Positions 33,324 to 42,945 of a stretch of DNA of 64,000 bases are shown one piece after another. Numbering within the stretch: the first letter of the stretch is position 1; each line of letters opens with the position of its first letter. A program made the translations under genes and the position numbers. The stretch comes from Paenibacillus stellifer (lineage in GTDB: Bacteria; Bacillota; Bacilli; Paenibacillales; Paenibacillaceae), in NCBI RefSeq assembly GCF_000758685.1, contig NZ_CP009286.1, positions 2,572,501 through 2,636,500 of the forward strand, given 5' to 3'. Below the pieces are notes generated by a model. It saw nothing but the letters and a program-made list of their open reading frames with translations, searched no databases and was not told where the DNA came from.

Positions 33324-35198
33324 GTGAAGCCGGATTTACGGACCGCCTGGGGCGCCAAAGTGCTGGTCGGCGATGGAGCGATGGGGACCTTTTTATATCA
33401 GAAGGGATTTCCGGTCGGAATATCATATGAAGAGTTGAATTTAACCTCGCCGGAGGTTATTGAAGAGGTGCACCGCAGCTATATCGAAGCGGGTGCGCAG
33501 CTGCTGGAGAGCAACACTTACTCGGCGAACTACGATAAACTGTCCAAGTTCGGTCTGGAATCTAAGGTAGAAGAGATTAACCGGGCAGGAATCCGGATTG
33601 CCCGTCAGGCGGCGGGGGCGAACGGCTATGTCGTCGGTGCCGTCGGCTCGATCCGGGCTGGCAAGCGGGCCAGTCTGTCCGCCTCGGAACTAAAACGCTA
33701 TTTTAGCCAGCAGATCGGCGCTTTGCTTGAAGAGCAGGCAGACGGCATCATGCTGGAGACTTTCTACGATCTGGAGGAAATGCATCTGGCGCTGCGGACC
33801 GTACGCAAGCTGAGCACGGATATCCCGGTAATCTGCCAGTTCGCTGTTGACGAAACGGCAATGACGATGGACGGCTTGACGCTGCCTGAAGCGTTCCGGA
33901 TTCTGGAGGAGGACGGCGCTGACGTTATCGGCTTCAACTGCCGGACAGGCCCATTCGGCATCAAGCGGGCGCTTCGCACGCTGCAGGACAGTCTGTCGCT
34001 TCCGGTCTCCGTATTTCCAAATGCAGGTTTGGCGGACTATGTGGACGGCCATTATAAATATGGAGCGTCTCCCGAATATTTCGGTCAGATGGCCGAGAGC
34101 TTCGCCGATATGGGCTGCCGGATCATCGGAGGCTGCTGCGGTACGACTCCCCAGCATATCGCCGAAATATCGGAAGCGCTGAAGGAATATTCACCGAAGC
34201 CGCTGCCGGAGCGCAAAGAGCGGAGCACGGTCAATGTCCGTATTCAGGAGAGCCTGGCCGAGCATGACGGGGACGGAGGACAGGAGCCAACGCTTGTCGA
34301 TCTCGTCAAGGAACGCCATACGGTCATTGTCGAGCTTGATCCGCCGCGGGATCTCGATATCACGAAGTTTATGGCGGGCGCCGATGCGCTGCGCCGCGCT
34401 GGTGCCGATGCGCTGACGCTGGCGGACAACTCGCTGGCCGTAACGCGCATGAGCAATATGGCGCTCGGTTCGCTCGTGCAGCAGAAGACGGGCCTTCGGC
34501 CGCTGGTCCACATCGCCTGCCGCGACCGCAATCTGATCGGCACCCAGTCCCATCTGATGGGCTTTGATGCGCTGGGCATCGACCATGTCCTGGCGGTGAC
34601 AGGTGACCCGGCGAGGTTCGGGGATTTGCCGGGCTCAAGCTCCGTGTACGATCTGACCTCCTTTGAAATCATCCGGATGATCAAGCAGTTGAACGACGGG
34701 GTCGCTTTTTCAGGCAAGCCGTTGAAGCATAAGGCCAAATTCGTAATCGGCACTGCGTTCAACCCCAACGTGAAGCATTTGGGCAAGGCGGTGGAGCGTC
34801 TCGAGAAGAAGCTGGCCTTCGGCGCCGATTATATTATGACCCAGCCGGTCTACGACAAGGCGCTTATCCATACGATAGCCGACGCGACAGCGCATCTTAA
34901 CGTTCCGATCTTCCTCGGAATCATGCCGCTTGCAAGCGGCCGGAACGCCGAATACCTGCATAACGAAGTGCCGGGTATTCAATTGTCCGACGAGGTGCGT
35001 CTGCGGATGAGCGGGCTTGAAGGCGAAGCCGGCAGAGCCGAGGGTGTAGCGATTGCCAAAGAGCTGCTTGATGCGGCGATGGAACGATTCAACGGGATTT
35101 ATCTGATGACGCCGTTCATGTTCTACGGAATGAGCGTGCAGCTGCTTGAACATGTGTGGGCCAAGACCGGACGCCAATTATCCCCCTTGTTTCGCTAG
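33324..35198 (+). CDS. Bifunctional homocysteine S-methyltransferase / methylenetetrahydrofolate reductase (YitJ-like)
   Basis: A 624-residue fusion. The first half (1-300) is a zinc-dependent homocysteine methyltransferase barrel with GDGAMGTFLYQKG, GFNCRTGP and the GGCCGTTP cysteine pair. The second half (about 330-620) is a flavin-dependent MTHFR barrel (ELDPPRDLDITKFMAGADAL, ALTLADNSLAV, AVTGDPARFGD). It joins 5-methyl-THF formation to methionine synthesis. The start is GTG 33324 after GGGAGGAG; the preceding ATG overlaps this ribosome site. Unlike B. subtilis yitJ, I see no S-box (SAM riboswitch) upstream. Confidence 0.9.
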   Translation: MKPDLRTAWGAKVLVGDGAMGTFLYQKGFPVGISYEELNLTSPEVIEEVHRSYIEAGAQLLESNTYSANYDKLSKFGLESKVEEINRAGIRIARQAAGANGYVVGAVGSIRAGKRASLSASELKRYFSQQIGALLEEQADGIMLETFYDLEEMHLALRTVRKLSTDIPVICQFAVDETAMTMDGLTLPEAFRILEEDGADVIGFNCRTGPFGIKRALRTLQDSLSLPVSVFPNAGLADYVDGHYKYGASPEYFGQMAESFADMGCRIIGGCCGTTPQHIAEISEALKEYSPKPLPERKERSTVNVRIQESLAEHDGDGGQEPTLVDLVKERHTVIVELDPPRDLDITKFMAGADALRRAGADALTLADNSLAVTRMSNMALGSLVQQKTGLRPLVHIACRDRNLIGTQSHLMGFDALGIDHVLAVTGDPARFGDLPGSSSVYDLTSFEIIRMIKQLNDGVAFSGKPLKHKAKFVIGTAFNPNVKHLGKAVERLEKKLAFGADYIMTQPVYDKALIHTIADATAHLNVPIFLGIMPLASGRNAEYLHNEVPGIQLSDEVRLRMSGLEGEAGRAEGVAIAKELLDAAMERFNGIYLMTPFMFYGMSVQLLEHVWAKTGRQLSPLFR

Positions 35199-35236
35199 AG
35201 AGAATCATTTACAATAGTGTAACGGATGTGATGCCG

Positions 35237-36127
35237 ATGTCATTTAGCATGACCGGATACGGCCAATCGTCCAGGCCATACGGCGGCGGCGAGATCAGGT
35301 TTGAGGTGAAGACAGTGAATCACCGGTATACTGAAATCTCCCTCCGGGTGCCGCGGGAATGGACGTATTTCGAAGACTCGCTGCGCAAGAAAGTTCAGGA
35401 ATATGTAAGACGCGGACGGGTGGACGTCGCCATTATCAGGGAGCTGCCCGAAGAATCGGGGGGACCGGTGCTCAACCGGCGCACCGTCAGGGCGTATCTG
35501 GATGCGGCGGAGATCCTCGCGAAGGAATTTGACATCAGCGGCGAGCTGGATTTGCACGGCATCCTGTCTCTTCCCGGCGTGATGGATCATCAGGGTGAGC
35601 CGCCGGTTGAGCCGATGAGCAGCGAAGAGCTGGAGAAGCTGCTGACAGGAGGGCTTGAAGAGAGTCTGCGGGCTCTTAGCGAAATGCGCGCCCGGGAGGG
35701 AATCTACCTCGCTGGTGATATTACCGGCAAAGTGGAGGCGCTCGAGAAGCTGCAGCAGGAGATGAAAGGCCTCGCTCCTGCCTTGGTGACCGAGTACCTG
35801 GACAAGCTCCGTCAGCGTCTGGAACATCTTCGTGACGGCTCGTTCCCTTTCGACGATTACAAATTCGGAATGGAAGTGGCCATTTTTGCGGAACGCTCCA
35901 ATATTGATGAAGAATTGACCCGTCTGCAGAGCCATTTTGAGCAGTGCCGGGCCCTTTTGCTGAGCGACGAGCCGATGGGACGGAAACTGGATTTTCTCAT
36001 TCAGGAGATGAACCGGGAGACGAACACAATCGGCTCCAAATGCAGTCATTTGGCAATTGGGACCCGTGTGCTGGAGATGAAGGCGCTGCTCGAGAAAATT
36101 CGCGAGCAGGCTGCGAATCTTGAATAG
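35237..36127 (+). CDS. yloC: YicC/YloC family endoribonuclease
   Basis: A 296-residue protein. The N-terminus MSFSMTGYGQS and VKTVNHRYTEISLRVP are hallmarks, and the C-terminal DUF1732 domain ends with LDFLIQEMNRETNTIGSKC. E. coli YicC is reported to be an RNase that also affects sRNA stability. The start at 35237 has only a weak ribosome site (GGATG); in-frame 35231 is an alternative. First gene of the conserved yloC-remA-gmk-rpoZ run. Confidence 0.92.
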   Translation: MSFSMTGYGQSSRPYGGGEIRFEVKTVNHRYTEISLRVPREWTYFEDSLRKKVQEYVRRGRVDVAIIRELPEESGGPVLNRRTVRAYLDAAEILAKEFDISGELDLHGILSLPGVMDHQGEPPVEPMSSEELEKLLTGGLEESLRALSEMRAREGIYLAGDITGKVEALEKLQQEMKGLAPALVTEYLDKLRQRLEHLRDGSFPFDDYKFGMEVAIFAERSNIDEELTRLQSHFEQCRALLLSDEPMGRKLDFLIQEMNRETNTIGSKCSHLAIGTRVLEMKALLEKIREQAANLE

Positions 36128-36172
36128 GACGGGGCAACCGAAGATGTAACTTATGGGGGGAACAACCGGATC

Positions 36173-36433
36173 ATGGCAATTAAACTCATCAATATAGGCT
36201 TTGGAAATATCGTCTCGGCCAATCGGATTATTTCCATTGTCAGCCCGGAGTCGGCACCGATCAAGCGGATTATCCAGGAAGCGAGAGACCGGCATATGCT
36301 GATCGATGCGACTTACGGGAGAAGAACCCGCGCCGTCATTATCACGGACAGTGACCATGTCATTCTATCGGCTGTCCAGCCGGAGACCGTAGCACACAGA
36401 CTTTCCAGCAAAGACGACGATAATGACGAATAA
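36173..36433 (+). CDS. remA: Extracellular matrix regulator RemA
   Basis: An 86-residue DUF370 protein, [20 protein letters not shown] onward, with the conserved [19 protein letters not shown] block. In B. subtilis RemA is a DNA-binding activator of biofilm matrix operons and osmoprotection genes, forming ring-like oligomers. GGGGGGAA precedes the ATG. It lies 46 bases after yloC and 18 before gmk, the invariant order in endospore formers. Confidence 0.95.
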   Translation: MAIKLINIGFGNIVSANRIISIVSPESAPIKRIIQEARDRHMLIDATYGRRTRAVIITDSDHVILSAVQPETVAHRLSSKDDDNDE

Positions 36434-36451
36434 CAAGTAATGGAGTGTACT

Positions 36452-37021
36452 ATGTCAAAAGGATTGCTGATCGTATTGTCCGGCCCTTCCGGAGTCGGTA
36501 AAGGAACGGTATGCACCGCACTGCGGCCCAGAATACCCGAGCTGATCTACTCCGTTTCGGCGACGACGCGGAGTCCCCGCGCGGGCGAACAGGATGGAGT
36601 CAACTATTTTTTCAAGAGTCAGGAGCAGTTCCGCGATATGATTGAACGCGACGAGCTGCTGGAGTATGCGGAGTACGTAGGCAACTACTACGGAACGCCG
36701 CGTGATTTTGTGGAGAAGACCTTGGCCAGCGGCAGGGATATCATCCTTGAGATCGAGGTTCAGGGCGCGCTGAAGGTGAAGGAGAAGTTCCCGGAAGGCA
36801 TTTTTGTGTTCCTTCTGCCTCCTTCGATGGATGAGCTGAAGGACCGGATCCGCGGGCGCGGAACTGAGCATGACGATATCATCAACCACCGGATGACGGT
36901 CGCGGAGGATGAAATCAACCTGATGCGCCATTATGATTATGGCGTGGTCAACGATGAAATCGATCTGGCCTGCAAGCGAATAGAAAGCATTATTATTGCC
37001 GAACATTGTAAAATCAGATAG
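36452..37021 (+). CDS. gmk: Guanylate kinase
   Basis: A 189-residue enzyme phosphorylating GMP to GDP. The P-loop is GPSGVGKGT (11-19), and the GMP-binding part includes [19 protein letters not shown] and the YGTPRDFVE segment. The start 36452 ([11 protein letters not shown]) follows ATGGAG; the in-frame ATG 36440 sits on that site. Confidence 0.97.
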   Translation: MSKGLLIVLSGPSGVGKGTVCTALRPRIPELIYSVSATTRSPRAGEQDGVNYFFKSQEQFRDMIERDELLEYAEYVGNYYGTPRDFVEKTLASGRDIILEIEVQGALKVKEKFPEGIFVFLLPPSMDELKDRIRGRGTEHDDIINHRMTVAEDEINLMRHYDYGVVNDEIDLACKRIESIIIAEHCKIR

Positions 37022-37071
37022 ATTACCATGCCGCGATTTGCGGCGTCATTAAATATTGAAGAGGTGTACCT

Positions 37072-37284
37072 GTGCTATATCCATCCATTGACGAAATGAT
37101 GAACAAGGTTGACAGCAAATACTCCCTGGTCGTCGCGGCTGCACGCCGGGCGAGACAGCTTCGCGAGGGCAGCAAGTCCGAGCTCAAATCGCCGCATTCC
37201 CACAAGTATGTGGGCGTCGCTCTTGAAGAAGTGTACAAGGATTATATCAGCGTATCTCCGGTAGAAGACAAACCAGCGGAATAA
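37072..37284 (+). CDS. rpoZ: RNA polymerase omega subunit
   Basis: A 70-residue subunit. MLYPSIDEMMNKVDSKYSLV and AAARRARQL are the family core that embraces the beta' C-terminus and helps assembly of RNA polymerase. GTG start at 37072 after GAAGAGGTG. Ends the yloC-rpoZ unit before a terminator. Confidence 0.96.
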   Translation: MLYPSIDEMMNKVDSKYSLVVAAARRARQLREGSKSELKSPHSHKYVGVALEEVYKDYISVSPVEDKPAE

Positions 37285-37606
37285 CGGGTTACCTTACATT
37301 TTTCAAGCTACATTCTATTATGTCTGGCCCGGAAGGGCTGCATGTGACAACCGGAAGGTTGTCATTTTTTTCAAAATATAAGTTCTTTGCGTATGATTTG
37401 TTCATATATCACTCGGTCAACGCCGGGCGTGACAAGATCACCGTCAGACGTTAATCCTTGAGTTCCGATTTTATAGAGGCCCGTTTAGCTTAATCGAAGA
37501 CTCCTGGAATGGCTCTCTCTATAAATATAGAAAGAACAAACCTTGTCCTCGCATTTGCGCTTTACGGCGCTCCTATGAAGGGGATACCGGGAACGGAGGG
37601 AAGCAT
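37285..37606 (+). terminator. Intergenic region with terminator after rpoZ
   Basis: The 320-base gap before coaBC has one clear feature: a hairpin at 37343-37372 with arms TGACAACC and GGTTGTCA, a GGAA tetraloop and a T run, ending the rpoZ transcript. The remainder must hold the coaBC promoter; TATAAA near 37520 may be a -10, but I see no good -35. No ORF or riboswitch is supported. Confidence 0.75.
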
Positions 37607-38824
37607 ATGTTAAAGGGAAAAACTATTATTCTAGGCATTACCGGAGGAATTGCGGCGTATAAGGCGGCTGCCCTGTGCAGCAAGCTTACCCAGAAAGGCG
37701 CCGAGGTTCATGTAATCATGACGGCGTCGGCGAAGCAGTTTATTACCGAGCTGACATTACAATCGCTGTCGAAGCAGCGGGTATACAGCGATACGTTTCA
37801 GGAACGCGATCCGTCCTCCATATCGCATATTGACCTCGCTGACGCAGCGGATCTGGTGCTGATTGCACCCGCAACCGCTAATATCATCGCCAAAATGGCA
37901 CACGGAATCGCCGATGACATGCTCTCAACTGTTCTGCTGGCGGCTACTGCGCCCATTATGGTCGCTCCGGCGATGAACGTGCATATGTACCAGCATCCCG
38001 CCGTGCTTCACAATTTGAACATCCTGGCGGAACGGGGCGTACAATTCATCGAGCCGGGAGAAGGGCTGCTGGCCTGCGGCTATGTCGGAAAGGGCCGGAT
38101 GGAAGAGCCGGAGACGATCGTTAGCGTCGTCGAAGCATTTTTCGAGCGGAAATCGGAAGCGAACCGCAAGCTTGGAGGCAAAAAAGTCGTAATTACCGCC
38201 GGAGGCACGGTGGAACGGATCGATCCGGTACGCTATATCTCCAACGATTCTTCGGGCAAAATGGGCTTCGCCCTGGCGCGTGCGGCCAAAGAAATGGGAG
38301 CGGAGGTTACGCTGATCGCAGCCCGGACCGACGAAGCGCCTCCAGGGGACATTCGAGTGGTCCGCGTTCAATCGGCCGACGACATGTATCAAGCCGTATC
38401 CGCCGAATGGGATGACTGTGACATACTGATCAAAGCGGCGGCCGTCGCCGACTACCGTCCGAGAGAAAGAGCCGAGACCAAGATCAAGAAAGCGGGCGAT
38501 ACGATGACGCTGGAGCTGGTCAAGACGGTGGATATTCTGGAATCGTTCGGACAGCGCAAAACGTCCCAGCTGCTTGTTGGCTTCGCTGCGGAGACAGGCA
38601 ACGCCGAGATGTATGCCAGAGACAAGCTGGTACGCAAAAATCTCGATTTGATCGTTGCGAACGACGTCGGTCAGCCCGGAGCAGGCTTTGGCGTCGATAC
38701 CAACATCGTTTCGATTTATGACCGGAGCGGACTGGTGGAAGAGCTTCCGCTGCTCTCCAAGGATGAAGTTGCGCGGCGAATTCTGAGCGCAGCCGGAGAT
38801 CGTCTGAAAGAAGAAGGACGGTAA
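37607..38824 (+). CDS. coaBC: Phosphopantothenoylcysteine decarboxylase/synthetase
   Basis: A 405-residue bifunctional enzyme of coenzyme A synthesis. The flavin-dependent CoaC half (1-180) has GITGGIAAYKA, the catalytic His in SHIDLADAAD, PAMNVHMY, and the substrate clamp GLLACGYVGKGRM. The CoaB half (about 190-405) begins with VVITAGGTVERIDPVRYISN and contains the KAAAVADYRP motif, using CTP. A GGAGGGAAG site precedes ATG. The TAA stop shares a base with the priA ATG. Confidence 0.96.
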   Translation: MLKGKTIILGITGGIAAYKAAALCSKLTQKGAEVHVIMTASAKQFITELTLQSLSKQRVYSDTFQERDPSSISHIDLADAADLVLIAPATANIIAKMAHGIADDMLSTVLLAATAPIMVAPAMNVHMYQHPAVLHNLNILAERGVQFIEPGEGLLACGYVGKGRMEEPETIVSVVEAFFERKSEANRKLGGKKVVITAGGTVERIDPVRYISNDSSGKMGFALARAAKEMGAEVTLIAARTDEAPPGDIRVVRVQSADDMYQAVSAEWDDCDILIKAAAVADYRPRERAETKIKKAGDTMTLELVKTVDILESFGQRKTSQLLVGFAAETGNAEMYARDKLVRKNLDLIVANDVGQPGAGFGVDTNIVSIYDRSGLVEELPLLSKDEVARRILSAAGDRLKEEGR

Positions 38825-41370
38825 TGGATATCGCCAAGGTGATTGTTGATGTTCCTGTCCGCAGCACCGACCGGCCTTTTGATTATTCCATCCCCGAGGA
38901 CCTCAGAGTCTGGACCGAGGTCGGCAGCAGGGTAGCGGTTCCTTTCGGACATCGCACAGTTCAAGGCTTCGTTGTCTCCCTTGAATATGGCGATGTCCAG
39001 GCGGTTAAAGGGATTAAGCCCATTCAGGAAGTACTGGATCTCGTCCCGCCGCTGTCTCCGGAGCTTGTGGAGCTGGCGGACTGGATGAGCGAGCGATATG
39101 CCTGCAGGCGGATTTCAGCGCTGCAGGCGATGCTGCCGACGGCGCTGAAGGGCAAAGCCGAACGGCTTATTTCGCTTGGCGAGGAGCCGGACTCAGCGCC
39201 TCAAGGGGACACGCTGTTCCCCGATGAGGAGTTCTTTCCGGTGTTCCCGGGAATGGACCGGGTGGAACGGGCAATTATCGAGTTCGTCCGGCGAGGCGGC
39301 GAGGTGACGATGAAACAGCTGACCCGGGCGTTCCCGGATGAAGCGGAGACGATCAAGTTCATGCTTCGTCGCGGCAATCTGCAGGAGGTCCAGTTCATCA
39401 AGGATAAGATGGGCAAAAAGAAGCTGAAGGCGGTGGACCTCGCCATGGAGCCGGAGACCGCTCGCGAAGCCTTGAACAGCATGTCTGCCCGGTCGGCAAG
39501 GCAGAAGGAAGTGCTCTCTTTCCTGATCGATATGGAAGCTGTGCTTCCCATGCCGCTGAAGGATGTGCTGGCTGCCTTGCAGGTTGCGGCCGGCACCGTC
39601 AAGGGGCTGGAGGACAAAGGGCTTATCGAGATTACGGAGGTCGAGGTATACCGGGACCCTTACCGGGGCCGCGATTTCAAGCCAAGCGAGCCGCTTCCGC
39701 TGACCGCTGAGCAGTCGGCGGTCTACGGCGCCGTCTCGCGGGCTGTAGATGAACAGCGGCATGAGGTTTTTCTGCTGCATGGAGTTACTGGCAGCGGAAA
39801 GACGGAGATTTATCTGCAGACGATCCGCCGCTGCATCGACCAGGGCAGGCAAGCTGTTGTGCTGGTCCCGGAAATTTCACTGACCCCTCAGATGGTGGAG
39901 CGGTTCAAAGGCCGCTTCGGCAGCGGAGTGGCGGTGATGCACAGCCGTCTGTCATCCGGCGAGCGTTATGACGAGTGGCGCAAAATCCGGGAAGGCAAGG
40001 CAATGGTCGCAGTCGGCGCGCGTTCGGCGATATTCGCGCCGTTCACCAACCTCGGCCTGATTATAATGGACGAGGAACATGAGACGTCGTACAAGCAGGA
40101 AGAGAATCCGCGATATCATGCACGGGACGTAGCGGTACGGAGGGCTTCCCGGTGTGACGCCGTTGTCATCCTTGGCTCCGCTACACCGTCGCTTGAGAGC
40201 TACTATGCGGCGCGTTCGCAGAGCGATGAGAGCTTCGCGCCGGGCCTGCTGGAAATGCCGAGCCGCGCATTGGGCAATGAGCTGCCGGCTGTTGAAATCG
40301 TGGACATGCGCGAAGAGCTGAAGGAGGGCAATCGTTCCATGTTCAGCCGGAAGCTGCATGCCGCGCTTCAGGAACGGCTGGACCGCGGAGAACAGACGGT
40401 GCTTCTGCTGAACCGCCGGGGCTTCTCGACCTTTGTCATGTGCCGCAGCTGCGGTTATGTCGCCGGGTGTCCCGAATGCGATATTTCACTGACCTATCAT
40501 GCGCGCAGCAGCAACCTGCGCTGCCATTACTGCGGGCATGCGGAGCCTTCGCCGGATACTTGTCCGGAGTGCGGAAGCGAGCATATCCGGTTCTTCGGAA
40601 CCGGGACACAGCGGGTGGAGGAAGAACTCGGCAAGCTGTTTCCCGGTATGCGGGTGATCCGGATGGACGTCGATACGACGACGGAGAAGGGCTCTCACGA
40701 GAAGCTGCTGGGCCAGTTCCGGGATAAAAAAGCCGATGTGCTGCTCGGCACGCAGATGGTCGCGAAGGGACTGGATTTCCCCGATGTGACGCTGGTTGGC
40801 GTTATCACCGCTGATTCGGCGCTCAACCTGCCCGATTTCCGGGCGGCGGAGAAGACATTCCAGCTGCTGACGCAGGTTGCCGGACGCGCAGGAAGACATA
40901 CGCTGCCAGGCGAGGTGCTGATCCAGTCGTATACGCCGGATCATTATTCCATCATTCATGCCGGCAAGCATGATTATCATTCATTTGTCAGGGAAGAACT
41001 GAAGCACCGTAAAGCACTTCATTATCCGCCGTACTGCCGTTTGATTCTGGTGACGCTCTCTCATGAGCAAATGCCGATCGCGCTGCGCATGGCGGAGAAC
41101 TTCGCCAAGACGATCGAGGGAAAGGCGCGCCAGCGGAGATGGTTCGGCAGCATGGACAAGCTGACGGCCGACGGACTGGATCTGCTCGGGCCGGTCGCTT
41201 CTCCGCTTCCTCGGCTCAAGGGAAGGTATCGGTTCCAGTGCATGGTCAAATGGCGCGGCGAAATCGATGCGATCGGCCTAGTCCGGGAAGTGGCGGAGGA
41301 GCTGGAGGATTCGCTGCGTGATCCCGTGCTTCAGATTAGTATAGATGTAGACCCCCAAATGCTGATGTAA
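38824..41370 (+). CDS. priA: Primosomal protein N', replication restart helicase
   Basis: An 848-residue SF2 helicase that reloads the replisome at stalled forks. The N-terminal 3'-DNA-binding domain ([17 protein letters not shown]) is followed by the helicase core with Walker [12 protein letters not shown] (about 320), the DEEH box (from 416), eight zinc-binding cysteines (from about 540: [13 protein letters not shown] and CHYCG ... CPECG), then motifs V/VI ([26 protein letters not shown]). Start overlaps the coaBC stop by one base. Confidence 0.96.
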   Translation: MDIAKVIVDVPVRSTDRPFDYSIPEDLRVWTEVGSRVAVPFGHRTVQGFVVSLEYGDVQAVKGIKPIQEVLDLVPPLSPELVELADWMSERYACRRISALQAMLPTALKGKAERLISLGEEPDSAPQGDTLFPDEEFFPVFPGMDRVERAIIEFVRRGGEVTMKQLTRAFPDEAETIKFMLRRGNLQEVQFIKDKMGKKKLKAVDLAMEPETAREALNSMSARSARQKEVLSFLIDMEAVLPMPLKDVLAALQVAAGTVKGLEDKGLIEITEVEVYRDPYRGRDFKPSEPLPLTAEQSAVYGAVSRAVDEQRHEVFLLHGVTGSGKTEIYLQTIRRCIDQGRQAVVLVPEISLTPQMVERFKGRFGSGVAVMHSRLSSGERYDEWRKIREGKAMVAVGARSAIFAPFTNLGLIIMDEEHETSYKQEENPRYHARDVAVRRASRCDAVVILGSATPSLESYYAARSQSDESFAPGLLEMPSRALGNELPAVEIVDMREELKEGNRSMFSRKLHAALQERLDRGEQTVLLLNRRGFSTFVMCRSCGYVAGCPECDISLTYHARSSNLRCHYCGHAEPSPDTCPECGSEHIRFFGTGTQRVEEELGKLFPGMRVIRMDVDTTTEKGSHEKLLGQFRDKKADVLLGTQMVAKGLDFPDVTLVGVITADSALNLPDFRAAEKTFQLLTQVAGRAGRHTLPGEVLIQSYTPDHYSIIHAGKHDYHSFVREELKHRKALHYPPYCRLILVTLSHEQMPIALRMAENFAKTIEGKARQRRWFGSMDKLTADGLDLLGPVASPLPRLKGRYRFQCMVKWRGEIDAIGLVREVAEELEDSLRDPVLQISIDVDPQMLM

Positions 41371-41480
41371 CGCAAAGATGGCCCGCACGCATATTGCGGC
41401 ATTTTGCGAACGACAGAACGGGTATGGCAAGAGATGGCGCAAAATGCGGTCAGATAACAGAGAACAGGAAGGTGTGGACC

Positions 41481-41966
41481 ATGGCAATTCGATTAATCGT
41501 TAAAGAGCCTGATGAAGTCCTTCATAAAACGGCGAAGCCGGTGACGAAAATTACCCCCAACGTCCAGAAGCTGCTGGATGATATGGCGGATACGATGTAT
41601 GACGCAGAGGGCGTCGGACTGGCCGCTCCGCAGGTCGGAATCCTGAAACGGCTGATCGTGGTGGACGCCGACGAGGAGCATGGACTGATCAAGTTAATCA
41701 ATCCCGAGATCATCCACTCCGAAGGTGAACAGCTCGGACCGGAAGGCTGCCTCAGCATTCCCGGCCTTAACGGCGACGTGCGCCGCGCGGAGACAGTTAC
41801 CGTGCGCGGACTTGACCGCGAAGGCAACGAGGTTGAGATCACGGGCAGCGGCTTGCTGGCGCGGGCGTTCCAGCATGAGATCGATCATCTGAACGGCGTG
41901 CTGTTCACGGATGTCGCGGAGAAGGTCTACGATATCACCGCTGAACGGAGCGGAACCGAGGAGTGA
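41481..41966 (+). CDS. def: Peptide deformylase
   Basis: A 161-residue metalloenzyme removing the formyl group from nascent N-termini. Motif 1 GVGLAAPQ (44-51), motif 2 [10 protein letters not shown] with the Cys ligand, and motif 3 QHEIDHLNG (around 131-139). ATG 41481 follows AGGAAGG; the frame is open back to 41394 but without a ribosome site. Paired with fmt, the enzyme that adds the formyl group to initiator tRNA. Confidence 0.96.
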   Translation: MAIRLIVKEPDEVLHKTAKPVTKITPNVQKLLDDMADTMYDAEGVGLAAPQVGILKRLIVVDADEEHGLIKLINPEIIHSEGEQLGPEGCLSIPGLNGDVRRAETVTVRGLDREGNEVEITGSGLLARAFQHEIDHLNGVLFTDVAEKVYDITAERSGTEE

Positions 41967-41973
41967 GCTAGTC

Positions 41974-42945
41974 ATGAAAATCGTATTCATGGGCACGCCG
42001 CAGTTCGCGGTGCCCTGCCTGCGCATGCTGGTGGAGGAAGGCTTCGAGGTGGCGGCGGTCGTCACCCAGCCGGACCGGCCGCAGGGGAGAAAGAAAGTTT
42101 TGACGCCTTCGCCGGTCAAGGCGGCGGCTCTGGAGCTGGGACTGCCTGTACTTCAGCCTGAACGCATGCGCAGACCGGAGGCGGTGGCGGAACTGGCGGC
42201 CTATGAGCCGGAGCTGATCGTTACCGCTGCCTACGGCCAAATACTGCCGAAGGCCGTGCTGGACCTGCCGGCCAGGGGCTGTGTGAACGTTCATGGCTCG
42301 CTGCTGCCGAAATACCGGGGCGGTGCCCCGATCCAGCGTAGCATTATCGATGGCGAGAAGGTAACGGGCATAACGCTGATGTACATGGCGGAAGGAATCG
42401 ATACCGGCGACATGATCGCCAAGATTGAGGTGCCTATCGAAGACGATGATACATCTGGAACGATGTTCGAGAAGCTGAGCCTCGCGGGAAGGGATCTGCT
42501 GAAGGAATGGATGCCGCGTCTCGTGAAAGGTCCGGTAGCGGCCGAGAAGCAGGATGACAGCCTTGCCATCTATGCGCCGAATTTGTCCCGCGACGATGAG
42601 AAGATCGACTGGAACGCGGGATCGCGGGAAATCTATAACCGCATTCGCGGGCTGGTTCCCTACTCCGGCGGCTTCACCCTGTGGAACGGAGAGACCTTCA
42701 AAGTGTGGCAGGCCGCTAATCCCGATGATCAGGCGTTGTCTGGCAGCATTCTCGTCGAAGAAGGTTCGGGCGAAGCGGAGACGGTGCCGGGCACGGTACT
42801 GTCGGCTGGACCGAAGGGCATTGAAGTGAAGACCGGCGACGGAAGTCTGCTGCTGCTTCAGGTTCAGCCTGCGGGCAAGAAAGCGATGAGCGCCGGCGAC
42901 TTCGCCCGCGGCGGTCTGATGAAGTCCGGCACGGTGCTGGAATGA
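41974..42945 (+). CDS. fmt: Methionyl-tRNA formyltransferase
   Basis: A 323-residue enzyme using 10-formyl-THF to formylate Met-tRNA-fMet. FMGTPQFAVPCL opens the Rossmann domain; the catalytic loop is NVHGSLLPKYRGGAPIQRS; the C-terminal OB-like tRNA-binding domain starts near 205 (RIRGLVPYSGGF). It starts 7 bases after def with GAGGAGTGAG upstream, and its TGA overlaps the rsmB ATG. Confidence 0.96.
   Translation: MKIVFMGTPQFAVPCLRMLVEEGFEVAAVVTQPDRPQGRKKVLTPSPVKAAALELGLPVLQPERMRRPEAVAELAAYEPELIVTAAYGQILPKAVLDLPARGCVNVHGSLLPKYRGGAPIQRSIIDGEKVTGITLMYMAEGIDTGDMIAKIEVPIEDDDTSGTMFEKLSLAGRDLLKEWMPRLVKGPVAAEKQDDSLAIYAPNLSRDDEKIDWNAGSREIYNRIRGLVPYSGGFTLWNGETFKVWQAANPDDQALSGSILVEEGSGEAETVPGTVLSAGPKGIEVKTGDGSLLLLQVQPAGKKAMSAGDFARGGLMKSGTVLE

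Noticed and set aside
35240..36358. A 372-codon minus-strand frame
   Set aside because: Shadow of yloC and the start of remA; no motif and no ribosome site.
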